From assembly GCA_029747015.1 (NCBI GenBank), contig JAKOGI010002182.1, positions 28,501-92,500 of the forward strand: 64,000 nucleotides of DNA, written 5' to 3'. The first letter of the stretch is position 1, and each line of letters opens with the position of its first letter. This stretch comes from Carnegiea gigantea. Lineage: Eukaryota; Streptophyta; Magnoliopsida; Caryophyllales; Cactaceae. The position numbers were made by a program, and so were the translations under genes. This document shows, in pieces, positions 23,311-34,548 of the stretch. Below the pieces are notes generated by a model. The model made no database searches. It was not told the DNA's origin and worked only from the letters and a program-made list of their open reading frames with translations.

Positions 23311-24335
23311 TCATTGTTTAGGTTTGAATGTTGAATCTATAGGTTATATTGAGTCCATGTGTCTTGGAGGTTTGCAAGGATTATTGTCTAAAATTCAAGA
23401 TGGGGCATGGGATTTCTTTGAAAAGTTAGCTTAGGACACTTATGAGTTTAAAACTCAAGATGGGGCATGGGATTTCTTTGAACAAGATACCCAACTCCTA
23501 GTGACTATCTTTTTCACACTAATCCTTATCGCCAGGATCACTATAGAAAATCATATGACCACCCACATCCACTTTGTGGGCCTCTTGTTTCGTTTGATTA
23601 TTACGAGTCTTCTGATCATGATGCTCGTAATTGTCGTTATCGTGATTATATTGATGCTACATGTGCGAGTCTTGGAACGACGACAAATGAATTGTCAAAT
23701 AAAATGATAGAGACTATAAAGGAGGGAATTGCTGAATATTCTCACTGTTTTCATCAATGTAGAGAGCATTATCATTTTTATGAGTCTAGCTCTATTTTAT
23801 GATCTCCTAAACTAGAAGTTAGTCTTGATGATAATTTTGAGCCCTCTTATCTTACCAGGTCTAATTTGCATGATGATATGCCTTTACCTAGCCTAGGACA
23901 AGAGAGTGACCATTCTGTGTCTCTATCCTGCGACTCTGCACCTTACTTTAGCTCACCTAGCGTTGTCACTAAGGATGTCCTAATTTTTGTAAGCCCATGC
24001 ACCCCTTTTAATGACCTTTTTGAGTTTGAGATGCGTGAAGACTTTGACAATACCAGTGAGTTTGATATGAGCTTCACAACATAAATTGAGCATCATGATT
24101 TTAACAAATCTGAAGATATTTGTTTATAGGACTCATGTGAGAGGGTGGTTACAACCACTAATTTAGAATTTGATGATGATATTCTTTTTGTGGACTTTGG
24201 ATCTTTTTCATGTGGGTTTGATATCAATGAAACTCTTAAGGTGGGTTTTTCTGTCGAATATAAGTCATTTTCCCTTGACTGCATCATAGCCAACCACATC
24301 CTCAAGCCATCCAAGTTAGAATTTTTAGTGTCTTA
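23311..24335 (+). pseudogene. Element G, first copy: gag-like relic
   Basis: In scattered frames one reads ESMCLGGLQGLLSKIQDGAW, DFFEKLA, then DYLFHTNPYRQDHYRKSYDH, SSDHDARNCRYRDYIDATCA (a zinc-knuckle-like stretch), NELSNKMIETIKEGIAEYSH, then FEPSYL, LPSLGQESDHSVSLS and TTNLEFDDDILFVDF. The first part resembles the end of a gypsy gag ('...LS--T---A-DF-E-LA...'). The acidic tail is a feature of gag-only elements I have met in plant genomes, but its function is unknown. A 60 bp stretch around AACTCAAGATGGGGCATGGG is duplicated in tandem (about 23391 and 23451). Several stops and frame changes show it is dead. Confidence 0.6.
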
Positions 24336-26614
24336 GGCTTTTGTGCCTATAACCATTTATTTGGACCACACTCTTGAGCATAGTAAAAGAAAGGGAATGT
24401 GGACTTAGAGCCCACTATTTTGCCTAGACAGCGTATTCATGATGATAAACTTTTTAGGCCAGTGACTCGATTGCTGGCTAACTTTAAGTATGCTCGTCTA
24501 TTGATGTTTAGCCCTAGCAATTTAATAACTTAAAGTGGGCCCTTACGTGCACTGCATTCATACTATGGGTGTATTCTATTTGGCACCGGCTCTTTAATTT
24601 CCAATTTCGTAATTTTATTGAGAGTTGTTCTTACCAAATTGGCATGCTACTTCATGTACTAATTAGTGTTGATTTACGTGACAATGTTCAACTTAATATG
24701 GAGTGGCTGAATGCTCCATAGGCCTCTATTTGAGTAAATTTCAGAAGGCTATACCTTAGGTGTACTCCTACACCAAACTGGTATAATTGTTCCCACCTGT
24801 CTTCTCTTTTTTTTTCTTTTTATATATTTGTATTTTATTTTTGTTGTTTTATTTTTGAGTTTTAGAGTCTTGTCCTTTTTCTTTCTTTGTGAGTCTTAGT
24901 TTTCTTTTTGTATATTTGTCTTTCTTTTTAGTTTTTATTTTTATGTTTCCTTTCACTTCTATTAAGAATATTATTTCATTTAGGTGTGGGGGGTGGGGAA
25001 AATATACTTACAAAAAAACCGAAAAAATAAAAATAATTCAAAATCCAAAAAGATTTTTGTTTTATTTTGTAAAATATGTGTGTTATTCTGATTGATCATG
25101 TCGTCTTGTATCTTACTATTAGTTGTGAATAGATGTGGTGTAGATTGATAATACTTAGTCTAAAGTGTGATTTTTGTGCCCAATCTTAACTCGCAGCATT
25201 TTCGAATGCAAGCTTCACCTTAATAAATGAACCTATGAGGTTTTGAGCCTTAAATACTAATCTATCATTGTTCATCTCATATGTTTCTTTTGTGAGTGTG
25301 TCTTCCATGATTACATCTCTAGAATCTATGATTGCATTGATTCTCTTTAAAATCACATCCAGCATGTGCATTATGATAATATGATAGAGGCATTCATTTG
25401 TTTTGCGAGCTACATAACCAAATTATAACCTTGATTTGAATGTTTTCCCCTTTGCTAATCCTTTGAGCTTTGACCGTTCTTATTGGATGTATACCCTTCA
25501 TTTTAGTGCATGGCCTAAGCAAAATCTATTACCTAAGCCAAGACTAGTGGCAATACTTCAATAGTGGATGTTCGATCACTTTTGGTTATTGATGAACTTT
25601 GCTGGTTAATTTTGGATCTTTGGTGTGGTGCAAGGATGTATTATCATAACAATGTGGAAATTGTTATTTTTTATATGCCATTCACTTATTTTATTTTAAA
25701 TGAAAAAAATGGAAAAAAAAAACTATGAAAAAAATGGAGGAAAAAAGATTGTGAAAAAAATTTGAAAATTCTTAAAAAAAGGGAAGAAACTGTTATGAAT
25801 AAGAATGTTTAGCATGAATGTGTGATCATTGTATATCCTTATTTCCAATTATTGCTTTTGAGGGCTGCGTTTAATTTTGTCATATTGGGGGAATGTGTAA
25901 TTGTTATGGTTGGTAGAAGTGTTTGTTACTCATTAGCTACTTGGCTCTTAGCTCCTCATTTTCCAAATTGATTATCCCTCCTTTTCCCTTTATGCTTAGC
26001 CCCATTGCATCCTTGTAAAGTCCTCTCGATTATTATGTATTATTTTGTATTTTAATGGGGGAGGATGGACGATTTTAGCAAGCATATGGTACTTTGTACG
26101 AATAGGAGATGAATTAAGTAAAACTTGTTATATTTTAAACACATGAGCGAGAGTTTTCCACATATTCCTAAAGCGAGGTTCTACTAGTCGAGCTTGTACA
26201 TATTTCCTAAGTTCGGTGCAAGATTGTGTATAAATGTAATCAGGGCAAATTAAGAATCTCTTAGTGTGTACAGTGTGTTTATATATGATCTAATACCTAA
26301 GTTACTTCAGTGATGTGGTTGATTGGAATGTGTAAGTATTTTTTCCAGGTGTTGTATATTTGATTCGAAAAAAAACCAAAATATTTTTGATTATAGATTT
26401 TCTTTTTCTTTTTTATAGATTTTGTGGGTATATCTTCTGCAAATCATCACGAGACCTTCCTTATCTACTAGGGGTAACCTAGGGTTTTAAAGGTTTTATT
26501 GCATATGCTACGTGCAACCGTGATTCCTACGAAGGTGAGTTAGGATTTTATTCTTTCATAGGATTTTTAGTTCCATTTTACTCGAGGACGAGCAAAATTT
26601 AGGTGTGGAGGTAT
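24336..26614 (+). mobile_element. Element G, first copy: 3' non-coding internal region
   Basis: It matches 31270-33501. It is T-rich with no protein motifs; no protease, RT or integrase is present, so the element is gag-only. It ends with a polypurine tract GGTGTGGAGG at about 26603-26612, just before the LTR. Confidence 0.65.
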
Positions 26615-27186
26615 TGTTCAACCTAAAATTATGTTGTTTTTATATTATTGAAGATTTTCTCAAGAGTAAATGATTTAACTAGGATTTTGATATGTTTATA
26701 TTTATTTTGTAGCAATTCGAAAATTTAGAAAAAGAATAATTTGCTCAATTGAGTTCAAGGGTTGGATCAAGTTGAAGAGGAAAGAAAGGAGGAAAAAACA
26801 CAACTATGAAGGCCAAACAACGCGCCAGCTCCAGAGGCCCAATACCACGGCTGAAGTCACACAACCGAACACCCTCACTTGGGGCCCAATGCCCATCCTA
26901 CTGCTCTGAGCTCTCTTTTCCTCCTTCCCAGTGGGGGCCAGTTCGAGGCTGAGATGTGCGCGTAGCCCAAATGGCGAGTCCAACGCCTTCTTTTCTCTTC
27001 TTTCCTCCAACGGGCCTGTGCTTTTAGTTTTTCCCTACCCATTACATGCCTAACTCAAGTCCACCACCTATGCGAGCCCTGTTTCTTTCCTCCCCCATTT
27101 ATATGCTTCACAGCAGGCTTTTTTTTTCTAGTTGTGGCCCTGTCTTATGTAACACAATCCTGAGCCCAACCAATCCCTCACCCCAC

Positions 27187-27189
27187 TTA
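27187..27189. repeat. Target site duplication TTA, left of MITE
   Basis: TTA here and TTA at 28605-28607 flank the MITE. The uninterrupted LTR copy at about 34098 carries the corresponding site (CACTTATTGAAG) without the insert. Confidence 0.85.
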
Positions 27190-28604
27190 GGAGCTGCTTG
27201 GTGAGATAAAATGGAATGGAACTTGAACCCTTAGATATCAAGTTCCACTCTTTTGTGTTTAATGAGCAGTTTAAGGGAATGAAACTTGATATCTAGAGGT
27301 ATCAAGTTCCCCCCAATCTTAAGGAACTTAAACCCTCCCATTTCCAAGGGGGTTCAAGTCTCCAACCCTTTGGAATCAACATCATCATTGTCATCGTCAT
27401 CATCGTCATTGTCATCATCATCATCATCATCATTATTATTAATTATTATTATTAACATCAATGATATAATTATTAATAACATTGATAATAAGTGTTATTG
27501 TAATTATTATTTATTATTATTAATATTATTAATAATAATTATGAATTATTATTACTAATATTAATTAATAATTATAATTATAATTACTAATTATTATTGA
27601 TAATATTAATCATAATTATTATGATTAATAACAACAACAATTATGATTATAATTATTAATTATTACTACTAATATCAATTAATAATTATAATTATTATTA
27701 ATAAATTTTTTATTATTAATTATTAATACTAATTATTAATTATTACTACTAATAATTATAATTATGTTTCCTCATTATTATTTTTATTATCAATTATTAT
27801 TGTTATTGTCAATATTTATAATTAATAACAATTAATAATATCAATTAATAATTATAATTGTAATTAATTCTTGTTAATTATTCTTAGTAATAATAATTAT
27901 TATTAATATTATTATTAAGTACTATTTTTTAATTAATTAATATTGTTAATAATATTTATAATTAATAATAATTAATAATATTAATATTAATATCAATTTT
28001 ACCACTTATTATGATAATTTAAATTATTATTTTCATTATTAATTATTATTATTATTAATATTTATAGTTAATAATAATTAATAATATGAATATTAATATA
28101 ATTATTATTATTTGTATTAATAAGATTTGTTTTTGTAATTATTATTATTAATATTGATAATTCTTATGATGAATTATTATTATTATTAATTATTAATAAT
28201 TGTTATTATAATTATAATTATTATACATTATAAATATTATTATTAATTATTAATATTAATTACTAATAATATTAACAATAATTATTTTTAATGTTAATAA
28301 TAATAATTATTAATTATTAATTATTATTAATATTAATAATTATTATTACTAATAGTAATAGTAATGTTTATTATTATCATTATCATTAATATTACTATTA
28401 TTGTTATTATTAATCATTATTATTTTTTAAATAAAATATATTTGACTCCATTCCATAATCTATAACTAAACAATAAGGATTAGAACTTGATTCCATTCCT
28501 TTTCTCTCCAAATATATGAGTTTAGGAGTCAAGTTCCACCCTTCATCCCTCATGGATCATCCCTTTATTCCATTCCATTCCCTTTTTTCTCATCAAACAG
28601 GACC
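27190..28604. mobile_element. PIF/Harbinger-like (Tourist-type) MITE with (TTA)n core
   Basis: The left end reads GGAGCTGCTTGGTGAGA and the right end, reverse-complemented, reads GGTCCTGTTTGATGAGA, followed on both sides by TGGAATGGAA. These imperfect inverted ends and the TTA target duplication match the PIF/Harbinger/Tourist pattern. Subterminal parts contain short palindromic copies of GGAACTTGA/TCAAGTTCC. There is no coding sequence. The middle 1 kb is a TTA/ATC-type microsatellite, making this far longer than usual MITEs of this class (about 1415 bp). Confidence 0.85.
27378..28440. repeat. (ATC)n then interrupted (TTA/AAT)n microsatellite
   Basis: It starts with ATC/GTC trinucleotides (to about 27435), then over 1 kb of TTA, ATT and AAT trinucleotides with frequent switches of phase and strand (TTAATAAT palindromic joints). 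Short open frames across it are translation of the repeat. Confidence 0.95.
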
Positions 28605-28607
28605 TTA
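28605..28607. repeat. Target site duplication TTA, right of MITE
   Basis: This is the partner of 27187-27189. Confidence 0.85.
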
Positions 28608-29560
28608 ATGAAGTGAAGCGATCGGGGCATGACCAGACTCCCTCCCACACTTACTCCTAGCATGTGAGAGTCACGTGACCTATGCGCCTTTCCCCTCCTT
28701 TCTTCCTCTTCATCGCTGCCAGGGGAGGGGGAAAAAACTAGCCCCCGCCTCTTCAATTTCCTCTATTCCTCCTTTAATTCTTCCACTACTCACACCCATC
28801 ATCAATTGACATCAACTATTACCCATTCATCCCCATCATCATCTCTCCTCTCATCAGTTGGGCATTTAAGGTTTCATTCAATCGATTTAATGGAGAGGTT
28901 ACAAGTTAGGGCTTTAATTCACGAATTAAGTGAAGCAATCAACGCGTTTGACGGGATGATTTCTGGATATAATCTGCGGAGAAACCGAAAGCAGTGGATA
29001 ACATAGAGTAGAGTGCTTTTGTTTTTGTTCGTTTTCTTCAATTTCAGATCGAGGTTTTAGTTTCACAAATTAGTGTAATTACAAGTCAGGTTGGTTGTTT
29101 TGAATGATAATTTCAATTTGGTTCTAATATTGAGTAGTATTTGATTCCAAGTTGTGCTTCTACTCTAGGTTATTGAAGTGTTCTGCCCTATATTTCATTT
29201 ATAGTTCCTATATTCTTCGCCTATGGTTCCGCATCCCATTGTCAATGTTTATAGGCCTGCCCAAGTGAACTGGGTTAAAAATTATGCCAATTGCAGTAAA
29301 GTTGTTTCCTCCTCTCTTTGCTTGAATGATCGTCTACCACTTCTTTTCAATTGTGGCTAATTTTTTTGATTTACTGTCTTCAGGTAGTATGTTGTGTTGT
29401 AGTTTCTACTGATTTAGTTGATTGATAAAATGCTTGTAGATTAATAAAGATTCACTTTAGAATGAATGGAAACTCAGCGTAGGATTAGTAAGTGGCCTAA
29501 TTCCATCATCCACCCCTAAGGAAACGGTAAACTGTACGGTAGCAGAAAACCACAAGAAGT

Positions 29561-29585
29561 TTTTGGCACTGTTACCAGAGAAGGA
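29561..29585 (+). other. Primer binding site of element G (Asp-tRNA type, decayed)
   Basis: TTTTTGGCACTGTTACCAGA resembles the TTTTGGCGCCGTTGCCGGGG site of Athila/Tat-group elements, with CpG-type changes. It follows the central LTR by six bases and starts the second internal region. Confidence 0.65.
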
Positions 29586-30600
29586 ATTTGTGAAATTAGG
29601 TTGCGAATCAAGTCGTTGTTTAGTCGATTGAGTCATTTTTGTTTATTTTTGTAGCTTTTTGATTTTGATTTTTAGTGTGTCTCTATTTAGTTTTATTCAT
29701 TTTAAGGTTAGATTTATTGTGCTTTTGATTTTATTTAGTGTTTATATTTAGATTTTATTTTGGGTAAATTTTGTTTTGCCTTTTTAAGTGATTACTTTGC
29801 ACTAAAAAAAATTCAAAACTAATAGTTTGGTGCTGTGAAAAGCGCAGGAGCAGGCAGGACTCAACGAAATATAAACTGTGCAGATTTTTTCTGAATTTTC
29901 ATATTCTGTTTTGTTTTTTCATGGCCAATCTAGTATTGATTTTGCCATTCTAATATTTTTATGGATTCCTCGGAATTTTTAGAGCCTAGGCGAATTTTTG
30001 TGGAGCTTTTAGACATTTTTGGAATTTTTAGCAATTTTCTGAAATGATTTTATGTTCTGATATTTTTGCCTGTTCTGAAGCAGAAAAAATTAAAACAAAT
30101 ATGTATACATGTTTTGGGTGATTCTGCTAAACTATCCATAGATAGTTTCTGGAATTTGGAGTTTGATTTTTTGTGTAATTTTATTTTTAGCCTTTTCTTT
30201 TTAGGTTTTTTATTTATTTTCTATTTTTGTGTGTGAAAAAAAAATCAGAAAAAGAAAAAGATGCTTGTGTTTTGTGTTCGTGCCTATTTTTGGTTTTTTG
30301 TGTTAGGTTACTTTTTGCTGTTTATGTCATTTTGGTCTTTCTTTTCTTTTGGTAATATCATTTTATTTGTGTTAGTTTATTTTGTTTTGCTAACTTAATT
30401 ATTTGAGTGTCTTGTTTTTGGTTTTAGTCATTATTGATAACTAGTTCTCTTAGATAGTAAAACATTGGAAAATTCTTATAATTAAAAAAAAACAAGAGTT
30501 TCAAGAATGCCAGTTTTCAATGTTCTACAATTTAAGCATGAACTCTTTTGGAGGAGCTATTTATCAAGACTTAATGATTATCGTCCTCAATTCAATTAAA
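29586..30600 (+). mobile_element. Element G, second copy: non-coding start of internal region
   Basis: It matches 22256-23310. T-rich, no coding. Confidence 0.7.
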
Positions 30601-31270
30601 GTTTGAAAAATAGAAAATTTATGAGGTTGTCGTTGTAAGTTTAAATGTTGAACCTAGAGGTTATGTTGAGTCTATATGTCTGGAAGGTTTGCTAGGACTG
30701 TTGTCTAAAACTCAACATGAGGTGTGAGATTTCTTTGAAAGGTTAGCTCAGGACACTTATCAGTTTGACTCTATTTTAGGACCAACTAAACCTGAGGTTA
30801 GTCCTAATGATGATTTTGAGCCCTCTCAGCTTAGCAAGTCTAATTTGCATGACAATATGCATTTAACTAGCCTAGGGCAAGAGAGTAACCATTCTTCATC
30901 TCTGTCATACGATCAGTGAGGATGTCTTAATTTCTGCCAGCCCACTTACCCCTTTTAATGACTCTTAATTTCAGGTTGGTGAAGACTTTAATAATATTAG
31001 TGAGTTTGATATGAGCTTTACAACAGAAATTGAGCACCATGATTAATCAAAAGATGTTTTTTTATATGAGTCATGCGAGGTGGAGGTCGAGCCCACTAAT
31101 TTAGAATTTGATGATGATTTTTTTCTATGCACTATAAATCTTTTTCAAGTGAGTTTGATATCAATGAAAGTCTTGATGCAGGTTTTTATGTTGAATATAA
31201 GTAATTTTCCTTTGACCCCATCTTATCTAACCATATCCTCGAGCCATCCAAATCTAAATTTGTAGAGCTT
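30601..31270 (+). pseudogene. Element G, second copy: gag-like relic with deletion
   Basis: It matches the first copy, with LSKTQHEV-like, DFFERLAQDTYQF, then LGPTKPEVSPNDDFEPSQLS, LGQESNHSSSLSYD and a NLEFDDDFF block. Compared with copy one it lacks about 350 bp, including the zinc-knuckle-like part; the join falls between CACTTATCAGTTT and GACTCTATTTTAGG near 30770. It has more stops than copy one. Confidence 0.6.
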
Positions 31271-33501
31271 GAGACTTTTGTGCCGATAACTGCTCATTTG
31301 GACTAGACTCTTGAGCATATTGAAAGAAAGGGATACGTGGACTTAGAACCTACTGTTTTTCCTAAACAACGTGTTCATGATGATAAACTTTCCAGGCCAA
31401 TGAGACATTTGCTGGCTAACTTTATGTATGTCTGTCTGTTTAATGTTTGGGCCTAGCAATTGATGCTACGGGTGCACTCTATTTGGCACTAGCTCTTTAA
31501 TTTCCAATTTTGTAATTTTATTGATTTGTTCTTGCCAATTTGATAAGTTACTTCATGCACTAATGGGTTTTGATTTGTATAGCAATGTTCAACTTGACAT
31601 TCAGTGCCTGATTCTCCAAAGACCTCTAATTGAGCCGATTTTAGAAGGCTATAATTTAGGCGTACTCTTGCACCTAACCTGGTATAATTGTTCCTATCTA
31701 TCTACTCTTTATTTTGTTTTCTTTTGTGTATATTCGTATTTTATTTTTATTTATATTTTTTTCTTTTTGAGTTTTAGAATCTTGTCGTTTGTCTTTCTTT
31801 TTGAGTCTTAGTTTCCTTTCTGTATATTTTTGTTTCTTTTTAGTTTTTATTTTATGTTTCCTTTCACTTCCAATGAGGACATTGTCTAATTTAGGTGTTG
31901 GCGTAAGAAAATTATGTTTAAAGAAAAGAGAAAAAAATAAACATTTTTGAAAAACTAAAAGGAATTTTGTTTTGTTTTGGGGAGTATGTGTGATATTCTG
32001 ATTGATCATGTTCTCATATACCTTAGTATTACCTTGTGGATAGATATGGTGTACATTGATATAACTTTATTCAAAGTGTGATATTTGTGCCTAGTCTTAA
32101 CCCCTGAAATTTTTTAATGCAAGCTTGACTTTTGGTAGATGAACCTGTGAGATTTTAAGCTTAAAAGACTAATCTATCATTGCCAGTCTCATATTCTTTC
32201 TTTCGTGTGTGTGTCTCCCATGATTACATCTCTAGAACTTGCTTTAGTTCTCTTAAAATCATATTTAGTACGTGCATTATGGTACTATAGTAGAGACATT
32301 CATTTGTTTGGTGAGCCACATAGCCAAATTATCACCTTTATTTCAATGTTTTCCCATTTGGTAACCCTTTGAGCCTTGACCGTTCTCATTTGATTTGTAC
32401 CCTTTATTTTAGTCCTTGGCCTAAACACATATCTATTACTTGGGCCTAGACTAGTGGAGCAAAACTTCAACAGTGGATGTTGGGTCCCTTTTGAGTATTA
32501 ATGTACTTTGGTAGTTGAATTTGGACCTTTTGGTGTGGTGCAAGGATGTATTATCATGACCATTTGGAAATTATTATTTTCTTATATGCCATTCACTTAT
32601 TTTTCTCTCAAATGAAAAACATGAAGAAATTCTATTAAAAAAATGAGGAAAAAAGATTAAGAAAATTTTTTTTGAAAATCTCATTAAAAAAAGGAAGAAC
32701 TTGTTATGAATAAGAATGTTTGGTATCAATGCATGATCATTGTATGTACTTATTTTCAATGATTCCTTTTGAGAGTTGCATTTAATTTTGTCATATTGGG
32801 GGAATGCGTGATTATTATAGTTGGTGGAAGTGTTGGTTACTCATTAGCTGATTGGCTTTGAGCTCCTCATTTCCCAAATTGATTATCCCTCCTTTACCCT
32901 TTATCCTTAGCTTCATTACAACCTTATAAAGTCCTCTTGATTATCATGTAGAATTTTGCATTTTAATGGTGGAGGATTGATAATCTTGGCTAGCATATGG
33001 TAGTTTGTAAGAATGAGAGATGAATTGAGAGAAACTTGTTATACTTTAAACACATGAGTGGGAGTGTTTCATATATCCCTAAAGTGAGGTTTTACCAGTG
33101 AAGGTTGTACATATTTCTTAAGTGGGGCGAAAGATTGTGTATAGATGCCATCAGTGGAGATTAAGAATTTTTTGATGTGTACATTGTGTTTATATGCGAT
33201 CCAATGTTCAGTCCACCTCAGTGATGTGGTTGTGTATTTTTCCCCGGTGTTGTATATTTACTTTGCAAAAAACCAAAAAGATTTTTTATTTTTGATTTTT
33301 TTTTCTTTTTTACACATTTTGTGGGTATATCTTCAGCAAACCTGCGCGAGACATTCCTCGTCCCCTACGGTTTAAAGGGTTTGCTGCACATGCTAAGTGT
33401 AACCATGATTTCTATGAAAGTGAGTTAGGATTTTAATTTCTTTTATAAGATTTTTAGTTTCATTTTACTCGAGGATAGATAGAATGTAGGTGTGGAGGTA
33501 T
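31271..33501 (+). mobile_element. Element G, second copy: 3' non-coding internal region
   Basis: It aligns with 24336-26614. It ends in a polypurine tract TAGGTGTGGAGG near 33488-33499. Confidence 0.65.
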
Positions 33502-34548
33502 TATTCAACTTGAAATTATATCGGTTTTATACCCTTTATTATCTAATATTTGCTAAAAAATAAACGATTTGATTAGGATTTTACTGTGTTTTTGTTTATT
33601 TTGTAGGAACTGGAAAATTTTTGAAAAAAATAAGTAATTTGCTACATTGATTTCAAGGGTTGGATTAAGTTAAATAGGAAAGAAAAGAAAAGAAAAGAAA
33701 AGAAAAATCTAACTCTGTGAACCTAGCAACACGTCAGCTCCTGAGGCCCAGTACAGTAGCTCGAGCCGTGCAACCCAACTCCCTCACCCGGGGCCCAATT
33801 CCCCTTCGATGGCTCTCAGCTCTCCCTCCCTTCCCACCGGTGGGCCACTTTGAAGCCCAGATGCATGCACAGAACAAATGGCGAGTCCAATGTCTTCTTT
33901 TCTCTTTTCTCCTCTAGTAGGCCTATGCTTCCGGTTTTTCAAGACCATTTCGCACCTACCTCAAGTCCATTGCCAATGGGAGCCCTCTTTCTTTCCTCCC
34001 CCATTTATCTGCTTCACATGTGGTCCTTTTTTTCCAGCCGCGAGCTTCGTTTGTGTAACCCAACCCCAAGCCCAGCTAATCCCTCTCCCTCACTTATTGA
34101 AGACATGTGCTCTGCACATGAACAGACTCCCTCCCTCACTTACTACTATCATGTGAGAGTTACATGACCTAGGCACCTTTCCCCTCCTTTCTTCTTCTCC
34201 CTCGCTGCCTGGGGAAAAAAAAAAAAAAAGGAGGCCTACCTCCTCGATTTCCTCTGTTCCTCCTTCAATTCTTCTATTACTCACACCCATCATCAAATTG
34301 ACATCAACCATTACCTATTCATCCCCGTCATCATCTCTCTTCTCATCAGTTGCACATTTAAGGTTTCATTCAATCACTTCAATCGAGCAGTTACAAGCTT
34401 GAGCTTTAATTCAAAAATTAAGTGAAGTAATCAAGGGGCTTAAGGGGACGATTTATGGATATAATCTGAGGAGAAACTCAAAGCAGGGGATAGCATAGAG
34501 AAGAGTGCTGTTGGTTTTGCTTATTTTCTTCAGTTTCAGATGTAGGAT
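33502..34548 (+). mobile_element. Element G, last LTR, truncated on the right
   Basis: It starts TATTCAACTTG (the TG has become TA) and aligns with the central LTR up to TTTCAGAT at about 34547, then the satellite begins. About the last 480 bp are missing. An (AAAAG)n run lies at 33676-33706. Confidence 0.75.

Larger units (their letters stand above)
26615..29554 (+). mobile_element. Element G, central LTR (interrupted by a MITE)
   Basis: It begins TGTTCAACCT after the polypurine tract and runs to about CCACA at 29554, just before a primer site. Removing the MITE leaves about 1.5 kb. The parts 26615-27186 and 28608-29020 align without gap to 33502-34548 of the next LTR. The same LTR serves as the end of one internal region and the start of the next. 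Confidence 0.7.

Noticed and set aside
27286..27558. 90-residue Ser/Ile-rich frame
   Set aside because: It is read from the ATC/TTA microsatellite inside the MITE.
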